Assembly: GCF_043575855.1 (NCBI RefSeq)
Contig: NZ_CP144375.1
Span: forward strand, 3,100,001-3,164,000
Reading direction: 5' to 3'
Origin: Kutzneria buriramensis
Lineage (GTDB): Bacteria > Actinomycetota > Actinomycetes > Mycobacteriales > Pseudonocardiaceae
DNA length: 64,000 bases
In this document: positions 1-7,741 of the stretch, in pieces
How the letters are laid out: the number at the start of each line of letters is the position of its first letter
How positions within the stretch are numbered: the stretch's first letter is position 1
Made by a program: the position numbers and the translations under genes
The notes under the pieces: generated by a model
What the model was told of the DNA's origin: nothing
Seen by the model: only the letters and a program-made list of their open reading frames with translations
The model's database searches: none

Positions 1-317
1 ACCTCCCGTTCCATCTTCGCAGTGGCGGGACCGCCGTCCAGGGCGTGATTGTTGGGATTGATCAGCATCGCCGCGGCGTAGCCGGCGATCGCCACCGGAT
101 GCGGCGGCTTGAGCATCTGACCGGCGTAGCGGGGATGGAAGAACGGGTAGTTGTCGCGCAACCGGTCCGCGAGCTCGTCGAGCGCCGCAGCGACCTCGCT
201 GTCCTTGAGCGCCAACGAATCGTGCCGGGTGAACTCGCCGAACTCGGCGGCCCACGACTCGTGGTTGGCCAGCACGCGGTCCAGCCAGGGCCGCAGCTGC
301 TCAGATGTGGTAGGCAT
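1..317 (-). CDS. PLP-dependent group II decarboxylase, N-terminal part (cut by window edge)
   Basis: The frame reads from an ATG at 317 to the left edge, so only about 105 N-terminal residues are visible. The stretch FFHPRYAGQML, then INPNNHA and GGPATAKMERE, is the N-terminal region of pyridoxal-phosphate decarboxylases of the tyrosine/glutamate/aromatic amino acid class. The PLP lysine lies outside the window, so substrate cannot be read. Its ATG overlaps the end of the glutamine-synthetase-like gene by 17 bases, which implies one transcript and coupled translation. Together the pair suggests amine formation followed by amine ligation; the amine itself is inferred. The alternative is another fold-type I PLP enzyme that is not a decarboxylase. 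Confidence 0.75.
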   Translation of the reverse strand, partial: MPTTSEQLRPWLDRVLANHESWAAEFGEFTRHDSLALKDSEVAAALDELADRLRDNYPFFHPRYAGQMLKPPHPVAIAGYAAAMLINPNNHALDGGPATAKMERE

Positions 318-1617
318 ACTCGCGGAACTCCCAATCCGTCACCCACTGCTCGAACCGGGCGACCTCGGCCCGCTTGAGCACGCTGAACGAGCTGACGAAG
401 TCCTTGCCCAGCAAGGATTGCAGCGCCGAGTCGTCGTCCAGCGCGTCGAGCGCGGCGGTCAGGGACATCGGCAGCACGGCGGTGCGGTCGGCGTTGTAGC
501 CGTACCCCTCGAGCGGCGCGGGGGGTTCGAGCCCGTCCTCGATGCCGAGCCGCATCGCGGCCAGCACGCCGGCGTGCACCAGGTACGGGTTGGCGGACGC
601 GTCGGGCAGCCGCACCTCGATCCGGGTGCCGACGCCGCGGTCGGGCGGCACGCGGACCATCGCGCTGCGGTTGTCCAGGCCCCAGTCGATCAGCCACGGC
701 GCGAGCGTGTCCGGCCCGAAACGCTTGTAGGAGTTGATGGTCGGGTTGGTCAGGGCGGTCAGCGCGGGCGCGTGCCGCAACACGCCGGCCAGCGCGTGCC
801 GGAGCAGCGGACTCATGCCGTACTCGCCGGCGTCGTCGGCACCGAGGTTCTCGCCGGCGGCGTCCACCAGCGAGACGTGCACGTGGAAGCCGGACGCGCC
901 GTGCTCGTTGAACGGCTTGGCCATGAAGGTGGCGAGCTTGCCCTCGCGCCGGGCCAGGTCCTTGACGGCGGCCTTGAAGCGGAACGCCCGGTCGGCGGAG
1001 TCGAGCGCGCCGGAGTAGTCGAGGTTGATCTCGAACTGCCCGGGGCAGTACTCGTGGTTGCCGCCGAGCACGCCGAGCCCGAGGTCGCGCAGGTTGCGGA
1101 CGGTGGCGATCAGGTGGCGGTCGGGGTCGCCGCGGGTGCCGCTGACGTAGATGTTGCCGGGTTCCGGGGAATACGGGGCAAATCCGGCCCCGTCCGGCAC
1201 GCACAGGTAGTACTCCAGCTCGGGCCCGACCAGCGGGCGCAGGCCCGATTCGGCGAGCCCGGCGACGACGCGGCCGAGCACCGCCCGCGGCGACTCGCCG
1301 CCGTCGCGCTGGTCGCCGATGCAGGTGGCCACGCCGGGTTCCCACGGCACCACCGCGAGCGTGTCCAGATCCGGCACGATCTCCATGTCCGGCAGGCCCG
1401 CGTCGAGCCCGCCGGGCACCGGCACGGTCTCGCCGAGCGGGCTGGTGTGGTAGACGGCGCGGCAGAAGGCGACGCCCCGTTCGACGGCGGCGGGCAGCTG
1501 CTCCACGAGCAGCTCCTTGGAGCGCTCGGTGCCCATCAGGTCCGGGAAGGCGACCCGGACCACGTCCACGCCCTTGGCGGTCAGTTCGGCCACCACGCGG
1601 TCGGCCTGCGCTGCCAT
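301..1617 (-). CDS. Glutamine-synthetase-like ligase (gamma-glutamyl amide/polyamine synthetase type)
   Basis: The protein has 438 residues from the ATG at 1617, which is preceded by purine-rich GGGAAGG and GGAGG. An upstream in-frame ATG at 1749 would lie inside the divergent gene and is disfavoured. Visible glutamine synthetase hallmarks are GPELEYYL and GQFEINL (metal-binding Glu), FHVHVSL (His), NPTINSYKRF, and TRIEVRLPD near the C terminus. The family ligates glutamate to ammonia or, in PuuA/GlnA3/GlnA4-type members, to amines. The adjacent decarboxylase and a nearby PuuC-like dehydrogenase remnant favour an amine as acceptor. Substrate is inference. A palindromic site (1683-1698) lies in its promoter and is shared with the hpa operon. 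Confidence 0.85.
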   Translation of the reverse strand: MAAQADRVVAELTAKGVDVVRVAFPDLMGTERSKELLVEQLPAAVERGVAFCRAVYHTSPLGETVPVPGGLDAGLPDMEIVPDLDTLAVVPWEPGVATCIGDQRDGGESPRAVLGRVVAGLAESGLRPLVGPELEYYLCVPDGAGFAPYSPEPGNIYVSGTRGDPDRHLIATVRNLRDLGLGVLGGNHEYCPGQFEINLDYSGALDSADRAFRFKAAVKDLARREGKLATFMAKPFNEHGASGFHVHVSLVDAAGENLGADDAGEYGMSPLLRHALAGVLRHAPALTALTNPTINSYKRFGPDTLAPWLIDWGLDNRSAMVRVPPDRGVGTRIEVRLPDASANPYLVHAGVLAAMRLGIEDGLEPPAPLEGYGYNADRTAVLPMSLTAALDALDDDSALQSLLGKDFVSSFSVLKRAEVARFEQWVTDWEFREYAYHI

Positions 1618-1682
1618 CCTCCACCTTCCCTCGTTTGCTTCCGAACCATAGCGCCGTGACAGGTCGGCAACAAGAGCGATAT

Positions 1683-1698
1683 CGTACGTATCCAAACG
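1683..1698. promoter_or_regulatory. Operator-like site shared with the hpa promoter
   Basis: CGTACG-tatc-CAAACG lies between the divergent starts at 1617 and 1718. Read on the minus strand, the 21 bases 1679-1699 match 5407-5427 upstream of hpaE at 17 of 21 positions, including the flanking ATAT. It is probably a binding site for one regulator controlling both loci; the regulator is not identified. The MarR protein encoded at 8663-9232 is the first candidate. Confidence 0.55.
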
Positions 1699-1717
1699 AC
1701 CACCCGGGAGGCGGCAC

Positions 1718-2494
1718 GTGAAGGGCTTTCTGCATCCGCGCACACCCACCGGCCGGGCGTCCGTGACCGCCGGCCCGCCGTGGCACTACGCCGGCGACCT
1801 GATCACCGTCGAGTACCGCACGGATCCGGCCAAGGTCGCCGCGCTGCTGCCGGAACCGCTCGCGCCGGCCGCGGAGGATCCCGGTGCGGTGGCGCTGATC
1901 TGGGCCGACTGGCAGGCCTGTTCGGACGGCGGCGAGGAGCTGCTGGACCCGGTTCGCTCGCAGTACAGGGAATGTTTCGTCGTCGTGCGCTGCCGGTTCG
2001 CCGGCCGGACGTACTCGCGGTGCGTGTTCATCTGGGTGGACAAGGACTTCTCGCTGGCTCGCGGGATCCACCAGGGCTATCCGAAGAAGATCGGGTCGAT
2101 CCACCAGACCCGGCCGCATCCGTACGGGCCGGCGCCGCGGATCGAGGCCGGCGCGCGGTTCGGCGCGACCCTCGCGGCCGGCGACCGGCGGCTCGCCGAG
2201 GCGGTCATCGAGCTCACCGAACCCAGTCCGCACAACGGTTTCGTCAACGCGCACCCGATGGCGCACCACCGGCGGCAGCCGAACATCGAACCCGGCAAGC
2301 CGGACAGCTACTCGGAGCTGGTGGAGTCCGGGGCGGCGGCGTTCGAGGGCGGGCCGGCCTGGGCCGCGCGGGCCGAGCTGCGGCTGTTCGAGTCGCCGAC
2401 CGAGGAACTCGCGGACCTGACTGTGGAGGAGCACATCGGGGCGTACTACCGGCAGGTCGGCGTGACCTGGAACGGTGGCACCGTGCTGGCCTGA
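1718..2494 (+). CDS. Acetoacetate decarboxylase-like family protein
   Basis: The product has 258 residues from a GTG at 1718 behind a good GGGAGG. The sequence has the acetoacetate decarboxylase (ADC) fold signature: the YSRCVFIWVDKDFSLARG block, then QGYPKKIGSI, where a lysine takes the Schiff-base position in true ADC. The protein is of usual ADC length. Family members also include aldolase-dehydratases and other C-C lyases, so acetoacetate is not certain as substrate. It is divergent from the ligase gene and shares the 1683-1698 operator-like site. This makes a role in the same catabolic route likely. It converges with the VOC gene, with one base between the stop codons. Confidence 0.8.
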   Translation: MKGFLHPRTPTGRASVTAGPPWHYAGDLITVEYRTDPAKVAALLPEPLAPAAEDPGAVALIWADWQACSDGGEELLDPVRSQYRECFVVVRCRFAGRTYSRCVFIWVDKDFSLARGIHQGYPKKIGSIHQTRPHPYGPAPRIEAGARFGATLAAGDRRLAEAVIELTEPSPHNGFVNAHPMAHHRRQPNIEPGKPDSYSELVESGAAAFEGGPAWAARAELRLFESPTEELADLTVEEHIGAYYRQVGVTWNGGTVLA

Positions 2495-2495
2495 G

Positions 2496-2870
2496 TCACT
2501 CCTGGACCAGGCAGAACGGATGGCCGGCGGGATCGGCGAAGACGCGCCAGTTCCGCCGGTCGTTCCCGGCGTCGAGCAGGGCGCCGCCGAGCCTGAGGAC
2601 CTCGGCCTGGGCCTCGTCCAGGTCCGTGACGCCGAGGTCGAGGTGGAACTGCTGCGGACGCGAGGGATCCAGCCAGGTCGGCGGCTGGTGATCCTCGGCG
2701 AGCTGGAAGGCCAGCACGAGCCCGTCGACGTGCAGCGTGGCCCAGCGATCGTCGAGCGCCCACCGGGGGTCGGGCTGGTTCACGACGCCGCCGAGAAGTG
2801 CCTGGTAGAAGCCGGACAGGGCGACGATGTCGGGGCAGTCCAGCACGACGCATTGCAGCTTGGCGATCAC
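2496..2870 (-). CDS. VOC (glyoxalase/bleomycin-resistance) family protein
   Basis: The protein has 124 residues from a GTG at 2870. It is a single-copy VOC domain: VVLDCPDIVALSGFYQALLGG at the start, WATLHVDGLVLAFQ in the middle, and a C-terminal DPAGHPFCLVQE block, which often carries a metal ligand. Its GTG overlaps the stop of the TetR gene (GTGA, 2867-2870), so the two are translationally coupled. Family members include dioxygenases, glyoxalases and antibiotic-binding proteins. With the metal site only partly recognisable, I do not assign a reaction. It is likely auto-regulated through the TetR protein. Confidence 0.8.
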   Translation of the reverse strand: MIAKLQCVVLDCPDIVALSGFYQALLGGVVNQPDPRWALDDRWATLHVDGLVLAFQLAEDHQPPTWLDPSRPQQFHLDLGVTDLDEAQAEVLRLGGALLDAGNDRRNWRVFADPAGHPFCLVQE

Positions 2871-3505
2871 GACGCCCCACCGTAGCGGAGCCCGTCGACG
2901 AGCAGGGCGAGCAGCCGGTCGGCGGTCTCGGGGGCGTCCTGGGCGGCCCAGGCGATGGCGCCGACCATGCGCAACACGTCCGCGTCGTCGGCGACGGCGG
3001 TGATCGCGCCGGCTTCGCGGGCCCTGGCCAGCAGGTCGGCCCCCACGGCGAACATCTCGGCGTGCCAACCGGCGACGAGGTCGTGGGAGAGGGCGGAGTT
3101 CATCACGGCGGCCGCCAGGCCGCGGTAGGTCAGGCCGTGAACGACGGCGGCGCGCAGCCAGACGGTGAGGGCGTCGAGAGGGGCGGGGTCGGGAGAGTCC
3201 GCGTGGCGAGAGTCGGCATCACCAGAGCCGGTACCGCGAGAGTCGACATCGAGCGGGCCGGCATCGGCGAGTAGCCGACGGCCGAGTTCCACCAGTTCCT
3301 CGATCTGCCCGGCGAGCACCGTCTCGATGAGGTCGAGGCGGGTGGGGAAATGCCGGTACAGCGTGCCGCTGGCCACGCCCGCCCGCCGGGCGATCTCGTC
3401 CAGCGAGGCGTCCGCGCCGAACTCCGCGAACGCGATGCGGGCCTGTTCGAGCAGCTGCTCGTAGTTGCGCCGGGCGTCGGCGCGCATCGGACGGGCCTTG
3501 TCCAC
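2867..3505 (-). CDS. TetR-family transcriptional regulator
   Basis: The product has 212 residues. The N-terminal helix-turn-helix is clear (residues about 12-55: SLDEIARRAGVASGTLYRHFP). The C-terminal ligand domain is divergent and contains an Asp/Ser/His-rich linker around residues 88-108 (DVDSRGTGSGDADSRHADS) that looks like a low-complexity insertion with a repeated DS-rich unit. It is first in a two-gene unit with the VOC protein. The short palindrome at 3545-3558, between this gene and the divergent SnoaL gene, is a plausible operator. The ligand is unknown. Confidence 0.88.
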   Translation of the reverse strand: MDKARPMRADARRNYEQLLEQARIAFAEFGADASLDEIARRAGVASGTLYRHFPTRLDLIETVLAGQIEELVELGRRLLADAGPLDVDSRGTGSGDADSRHADSPDPAPLDALTVWLRAAVVHGLTYRGLAAAVMNSALSHDLVAGWHAEMFAVGADLLARAREAGAITAVADDADVLRMVGAIAWAAQDAPETADRLLALLVDGLRYGGAS

Positions 3506-3544
3506 TCGCGGGCTCCCTTGCTAACCGGGGACACAGTCCGTTAC

Positions 3545-3558
3545 GGTCCAACCGGACC
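3545..3558. promoter_or_regulatory. Candidate TetR operator
   Basis: GGTCC-aacc-GGACC is an inverted repeat of 5-bp arms in the 78-base gap between the divergent TetR (start 3505) and SnoaL (start 3584) genes. Position and symmetry fit an auto-regulatory operator. The arms are short and GC-rich, so chance occurrence is possible. Confidence 0.35.
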
Positions 3559-3583
3559 ATGTCTCACCTTAACGGGGGCTCCC

Positions 3584-4393
3584 ATGGCGCTGACGGCACA
3601 GGACCGGATCGACATCACCGACCTGATCAACCTGCACGGCCACCTCGTGGACGGGGGCGCGTGGAACCGCGTGGAAGACGTCTTTCGCGCGGACGTGGCG
3701 TATGACCTGGAGGACTTCGGGCTCGGCACGCTGCACGGCGTGGCGGCCATCAGGGAGGCGGCGCTGGCACTGGGTGAGGCGAACCCGGTCGGGCATCACG
3801 TGACCAACATCGTGATCACCGAGGGCGGGGAGAACGAAGTCCGGGTCCGATCGAAGGGAATCGGCATCAGCGCGGCGGGCACGGCCGGCAGCGTCGAGTA
3901 CGACGACATCGTCGCCCAGACGCCCGAGGGCTGGCGGATCCGCTACCGCAAGGTGACCGCAAGGCGCAGAACAGGGGACCAGCCCGGGCCGCGAGAGGTG
4001 CTGGAACGCTGGCGACAGGCGGCGATCGACCACTCCCTCGCCAACCTCACCACGTTGTATGCAGTCGACGGAATCCACGAGTTCCCGTTCACGGCTCCCG
4101 GCCTCCCCGCCAAGCTCGAGGGCCGAGCCCAGATCACGGCCTGGATGACCGAAGCCTGGCGCGCCCCCTTCCGGTACCACCGGTTCCGCACGCTCGCCGT
4201 CCACGACACGGGTGACCCGAACACGATCGTCGTGGAGCAGGAAGCGCTGGGCACCAGCGAGATCACCGGCGACTTCACGCTGCCGAACCTGCTGGTGCTG
4301 ACCACCCGCGACGGGCAGATCGCCCACCTCAAGGACTACGTCGACATCGCGGCAGCCGTCGCCGTCACGGGAGAGAGATCCACGTGGTCTTGA
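3584..4393 (+). CDS. Double SnoaL/NTF2-like domain protein
   Basis: The ATG at 3584 gives 269 residues. Residues about 1-130 (DITDLINLHGHLVDGGAW; VGHHVTNIVI; EGWRIRYRKVTARR) form one SnoaL-like fold. Residues about 135-260 (VLERWRQAAIDHSLANL; HEFPFTAP; VEQEALG; HLKDYVDI) form a second, different one. The NTF2/SnoaL fold houses isomerases, dehydratases and cyclases acting on hydrophobic ligands. Two unlike domains in one chain could be an internal heterodimer. The gene is divergent from TetR and its 3' end overlaps the dead aldehyde dehydrogenase gene tail-to-tail by 29 bases. No catalytic residues are assigned. Confidence 0.75.
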   Translation: MALTAQDRIDITDLINLHGHLVDGGAWNRVEDVFRADVAYDLEDFGLGTLHGVAAIREAALALGEANPVGHHVTNIVITEGGENEVRVRSKGIGISAAGTAGSVEYDDIVAQTPEGWRIRYRKVTARRRTGDQPGPREVLERWRQAAIDHSLANLTTLYAVDGIHEFPFTAPGLPAKLEGRAQITAWMTEAWRAPFRYHRFRTLAVHDTGDPNTIVVEQEALGTSEITGDFTLPNLLVLTTRDGQIAHLKDYVDIAAAVAVTGERSTWS

Positions 4394-5400
4394 GGTCGGT
4401 GAACTTGTCCGACGCATGGGCGGACTTGTCACGGCCGTGGCCGGACAACTTGGTGCCACTGAAGGGAACCACCATGTCCCCCTCCTCGTAGCAGTTGACC
4501 CACACACAGCGCGGCACGGTCGAGCACGCACGTCACGAATTCGTCGGCGATGGCCCGGTGCACCAACAACCTCGACGCCGCAGTGCACATCTCCCCGGAG
4601 TCGAAGAAGATCCCCCACGCCGCCGTGTCGGCTGCGGCGTCAAGATCGGGGGCGTCGGCGAAGACGATGTTCGGCGACTTGCCGCCGAGCTCCAGTCACA
4701 CCCGTTTGAGGTTGGAATCCGCCGAGTACCGCAGGACCTCCCGGCCGACCTCCGTCGACCCGGTGAAGGTGACGACATCGACGCCGGTGCAGCCCGAGGG
4801 CGCCGCCGGTCGCCGGGCCGGGACCGTTCACGACGGTGAGCACGCCCGCCGGCAATCCCGCCTTCGCTGCGAGTTCCGCAAGTAAAAGCGCCGATAGCGG
4901 CGACTGCTCGGCTGGCTTCAACACCACCGTTCGGCCGGCGATCAGCGCCGGCGCGAGCTTCCACGCGGCCATCGTCAGCGGGAAGTTCCGCGGCGACCAC
5001 GCCGACCGGCTCGCGGGTGACCATCGCGAGGGTGTCCACGGTCGATGTGGTGACCTCGCCCGCGACCTTGTCCGCCAGCTCGGCGTACCAGCGGAAGGTG
5101 CGAGCCACCGCCGGCACCTCGATGCCGAGCGAGTCGCGAATCGGCTTGCCCATCTCCGGCGAGATGGTGCGGGCCAGCCGATCCCTGTCGGCGTCGATGA
5201 GATCGGCGAGCCGGTGCAGGACGTCGACCCGCTCACGGGCCGGCAGCCGCGGCCACGGCCCGTCGTCGAAGGCCTGCCGCGCGGCGGAGACCGCTCGGTC
5301 TACCTCGGCGGGGCCGGCCTCATCGACATCGGAACCTTGCCGTCCCGGGGTGAACGCACCTGCACGGCGCCCTCCAAACGCCTTGACCGGCCCGACCGAG
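4365..5400 (-). pseudogene. Decayed PuuC-like aldehyde dehydrogenase
   Basis: Read on the minus strand in three frames, the fragments line up in order with gamma-glutamyl-gamma-aminobutyraldehyde dehydrogenases: AEVDRAVSAARQAF, MGKPIRDSLGIEVPAVAR, KLAPALIAGRTVVLKPAEQSP, VDVVTFTGSTEVG, LELGGKSPNIVFAD, FFDSGEMCTAASRL, then GDMVVPFSGTKLSGHGRDKS and TDLKTTWISLP at the end. Frameshifts occur after the VTREPVGVVA segment and near 4790. A TGA at 4696-4698 stands where the family has Trp just before LELGGK. Between the catalytic-Cys region and the C-terminal block, roughly 110-130 residues are missing. The N terminus is also short. It is clearly non-functional, but its family fits the ligase/decarboxylase pair upstream. 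Confidence 0.88.
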
Positions 5401-5407
5401 CCAAGTA

Positions 5408-5423
5408 CGTTTGGATGCAAACG
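5408..5423. promoter_or_regulatory. Operator in the hpaE promoter
   Basis: CGTTTG-gatg-CAAACG is a perfect 6-4-6 inverted repeat 16 bases upstream of the hpaE start codon at 5440. The site and its flank (5407-5427) match 1679-1699 (reverse) at 17 of 21 positions. It probably overlaps the hpa promoter and represses it until inducer is present. Confidence 0.65.
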
Positions 5424-5439
5424 ATATTACGGAGACACG

Positions 5440-6873
5440 ATGTCCGACCACTGGATCGGGGGCAGGCGGGTCACCTCGCCCATCCGCTTCGACGACATCT
5501 CCCCCATCGACGGCTCCGTCCTGGCCCACGTCTCGCGGGCCTGTCCGGAGGAGGTCGACCTCGCGGTCGACACCGCCGAGAAGGCGTTCACGCACTGGCG
5601 GCGCACCACCCGCGAGCGCCGCGCGGAGCTACTGCACAAGATCGCCGACGGGGTGGAGAAGCGCCTCGACGAGCTGGCCGCCGTCGAGACGTCCGACAAC
5701 GGCGCGCTGCTGCGCTCGCACCTGCGCGGCGTGATGCCGCGCGTGGCGCACAACTTCCGGTTCTTCGCGGACTGGCTCGTCGACGAGGTGTGCCACCCCG
5801 ACTTCGACACCCGCGGCCACACCAACCGCGTCAGCTGGGACCCGGCCGGTGTCTGCGCGCTGATCACACCGTGGAACGCGCCGCTGATGCTGGCCAGCTG
5901 GAAGATCGCGCCGGCGCTGGCCGCAGGCGACACCGTGGTGCTCAAACCGGCCGAGTGGACGCCGCTGACCGCGACCCTGCTGGCCGAGATCACCGCCGAG
6001 GCGGGCCTGCCCGACGGCGTCTTCAACGTGGTGCAAGGCCACGGCGAGAACACCGGCCAGCACCTGGTGAACAACCCGAGACTGCGCCGGATCAGCTTCA
6101 CCGGCTCGGTGCCGACGGGCAAGGCCATCGCGCGGGCCGCGGCCGCCAACCTGGTGCCGACCTCGCTGGAACTGGGCGGCAAGTCGCCGCTGATCGTGTT
6201 CGCCGACGCGGACCTCGACCTGGCCGTGAAGCTGGCCGTCGAGCAGTACGACAACGCCGGGCAGGTGTGTCTGGCCGGCGTTCGCCTGCTGGTCGAGGAG
6301 TCCGTCGCCGCCGAGTTCCTCGCCGGCTTCCTGACCAGGGCGGACGCCCTCAAGCAGGGCGATCCGCGCGATCCCGCCACGGACGTCGGCCCGCTGATCC
6401 ACCGCCGCCAGTTGGACCGCGTGGACGGCTTCGTGCGGCGGGCGGTGGCCGACGGGGCGCGAGTGCTGCTCGGCGGCGGCCCGAACACCGAGCTCGGCGG
6501 CCTCTACTATCGGCCGACGCTGCTCACGGATGTCCGACCGGGCAGCGAAATCCTCACCGAGGAGGTGTTCGGCCCGGTGCTGACGCTGCAGACCTTCCGG
6601 CGCGAGGAGGACGCCGTCGCGATGGCCAACGACACCCGCTTCGGGCTGGCCGCGACGCTGGTCACCGGCGACGAGGACCGCGCGAGGCGGGTCACCGAGC
6701 AGCTGGTGGCCGGCACGGTCTGGGTGAACTGCTTCTTCGTACGGGATCTGCGCGCGCCGTTCGGCGGCAGCCGGGAGTCCGGGATCGGCCGCGAGGGCGG
6801 CAACTGGAGCTTCGACTTCTATTGCGACGTCAAGAACACGGTCACGGCGGGACAGGGGTGGCGGCATGGGTGA
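5440..6873 (+). CDS. hpaE: 5-carboxymethyl-2-hydroxymuconate semialdehyde dehydrogenase
   Basis: The protein has 477 residues from ATG 5440 with GGAG six bases upstream. It has the aldehyde dehydrogenase fold: ITPWNAPLML, FTGSVPTGK, LELGGKSP (general-base Glu, about residue 243) and NAGQVCLAG (nucleophilic Cys, about 277). In the homoprotocatechuate (3,4-dihydroxyphenylacetate) meta-pathway it oxidises the ring-cleavage semialdehyde with NAD+. The HpaE assignment rests on the neighbours: hpaD overlaps it by 8 bases and hpaG follows. Unlike the broken dehydrogenase just upstream on the other strand, all motifs are intact. Confidence 0.9.
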   Translation: MSDHWIGGRRVTSPIRFDDISPIDGSVLAHVSRACPEEVDLAVDTAEKAFTHWRRTTRERRAELLHKIADGVEKRLDELAAVETSDNGALLRSHLRGVMPRVAHNFRFFADWLVDEVCHPDFDTRGHTNRVSWDPAGVCALITPWNAPLMLASWKIAPALAAGDTVVLKPAEWTPLTATLLAEITAEAGLPDGVFNVVQGHGENTGQHLVNNPRLRRISFTGSVPTGKAIARAAAANLVPTSLELGGKSPLIVFADADLDLAVKLAVEQYDNAGQVCLAGVRLLVEESVAAEFLAGFLTRADALKQGDPRDPATDVGPLIHRRQLDRVDGFVRRAVADGARVLLGGGPNTELGGLYYRPTLLTDVRPGSEILTEEVFGPVLTLQTFRREEDAVAMANDTRFGLAATLVTGDEDRARRVTEQLVAGTVWVNCFFVRDLRAPFGGSRESGIGREGGNWSFDFYCDVKNTVTAGQGWRHG

Positions 6874-7741
6874 GGTCGTCGGCGCGGGCCTGCTCTCCCA
6901 CGTGCCGACGATCATGCTGCCGGCGGCCGAGCGCCGGGAGCTCAACGACGGCAGGGACACCACACTCGTCGCCGGGCTGGAGCGGTTGCGCGCGGAGGTG
7001 TTCGAGCGGCTCGACTACGACACGGTGGTGGTGCTCGACTCGCACTGGGCGACCACTGTGGAGTTCGTGGTCACCGCGCACCAGCGGCGGGCCGGGCTGT
7101 TCACGTCCGAGGAGCTGCCGCGCGGGATGTGCCGCATCCCGTACGACTTCGCGGGCGATCCCGAACTCGCGCACGCCGTCGCGGCGCACGGCGAGAAGCA
7201 GGGCACGTGGATCACCCCGATCGACGACCAGTACCTGCCGATCTACTACGCCACCGTGAATCTGTGGCAGTACCTGGGGGTTCCGGGCAAGCGGTGGGTG
7301 TCCATCGGCGTCTGCCAGACCGCCGACCGCGAGGACAACCTGCGGCTCGGGCGGGCGCTGGCCGCCGGAATCGCCGACACGGACCGGAAAGTGCTGCTGG
7401 TCGCGTCGGGAGCGCTCAGCCACACCTTCTGGCCGCTGCGGGAACTCCGCAAGCACGAGGCCGCCGGCGTCGAGCACATCCGCACCCCGGAGGCGGCGCA
7501 GGCGGACCTGGAGCGCATCGAATGGCTCCGGCGGGGCGATCACGCACGGGTCCTCGACACCATGCCGGAGTTCGCGAAGTTCAAACCGGAGGCCGGTTTC
7601 GGGCACTACCTGATGATGGCCGGCGCCCTCGGCGAGCGGGCGTGGCGGGCGCCGGGACGCCTCTACAGCGAGTACGAGAACGCGGTCGGCACCGGCCAGG
7701 TGCACATCTGGTTCGACCGCCCGGGCGAGGGGTGGACGTGA
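6866..7741 (+). CDS. hpaD: 3,4-dihydroxyphenylacetate 2,3-dioxygenase (class III extradiol)
   Basis: The product has 291 residues. It belongs to the LigB-type extradiol family: GLLSHVPTIMLP at the N terminus, VVVLDSHWATT, VASGALSHTFWP, GFGHYLMMAGALG and the C-terminal GTGQVHIWF closely follow the enterobacterial HpaD pattern from memory. It opens the ring of homoprotocatechuate next to the hydroxyls using Fe(II) and O2. The candidate iron ligands His (SHVP), His (DSHW) and a downstream Glu are present. Its start overlaps hpaE by 8 bases and its stop overlaps hpaG (GTGA), so the three are one tight operon. Confidence 0.92.
   Translation: MGEVVGAGLLSHVPTIMLPAAERRELNDGRDTTLVAGLERLRAEVFERLDYDTVVVLDSHWATTVEFVVTAHQRRAGLFTSEELPRGMCRIPYDFAGDPELAHAVAAHGEKQGTWITPIDDQYLPIYYATVNLWQYLGVPGKRWVSIGVCQTADREDNLRLGRALAAGIADTDRKVLLVASGALSHTFWPLRELRKHEAAGVEHIRTPEAAQADLERIEWLRRGDHARVLDTMPEFAKFKPEAGFGHYLMMAGALGERAWRAPGRLYSEYENAVGTGQVHIWFDRPGEGWT

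Noticed and set aside
62..2434. A 790-residue minus-strand frame covering the ligase and ADC-like genes
   Set aside because: It lies in another frame of the ligase gene and across the divergent gene; its composition is Arg/Ala/Pro-rich without motifs.
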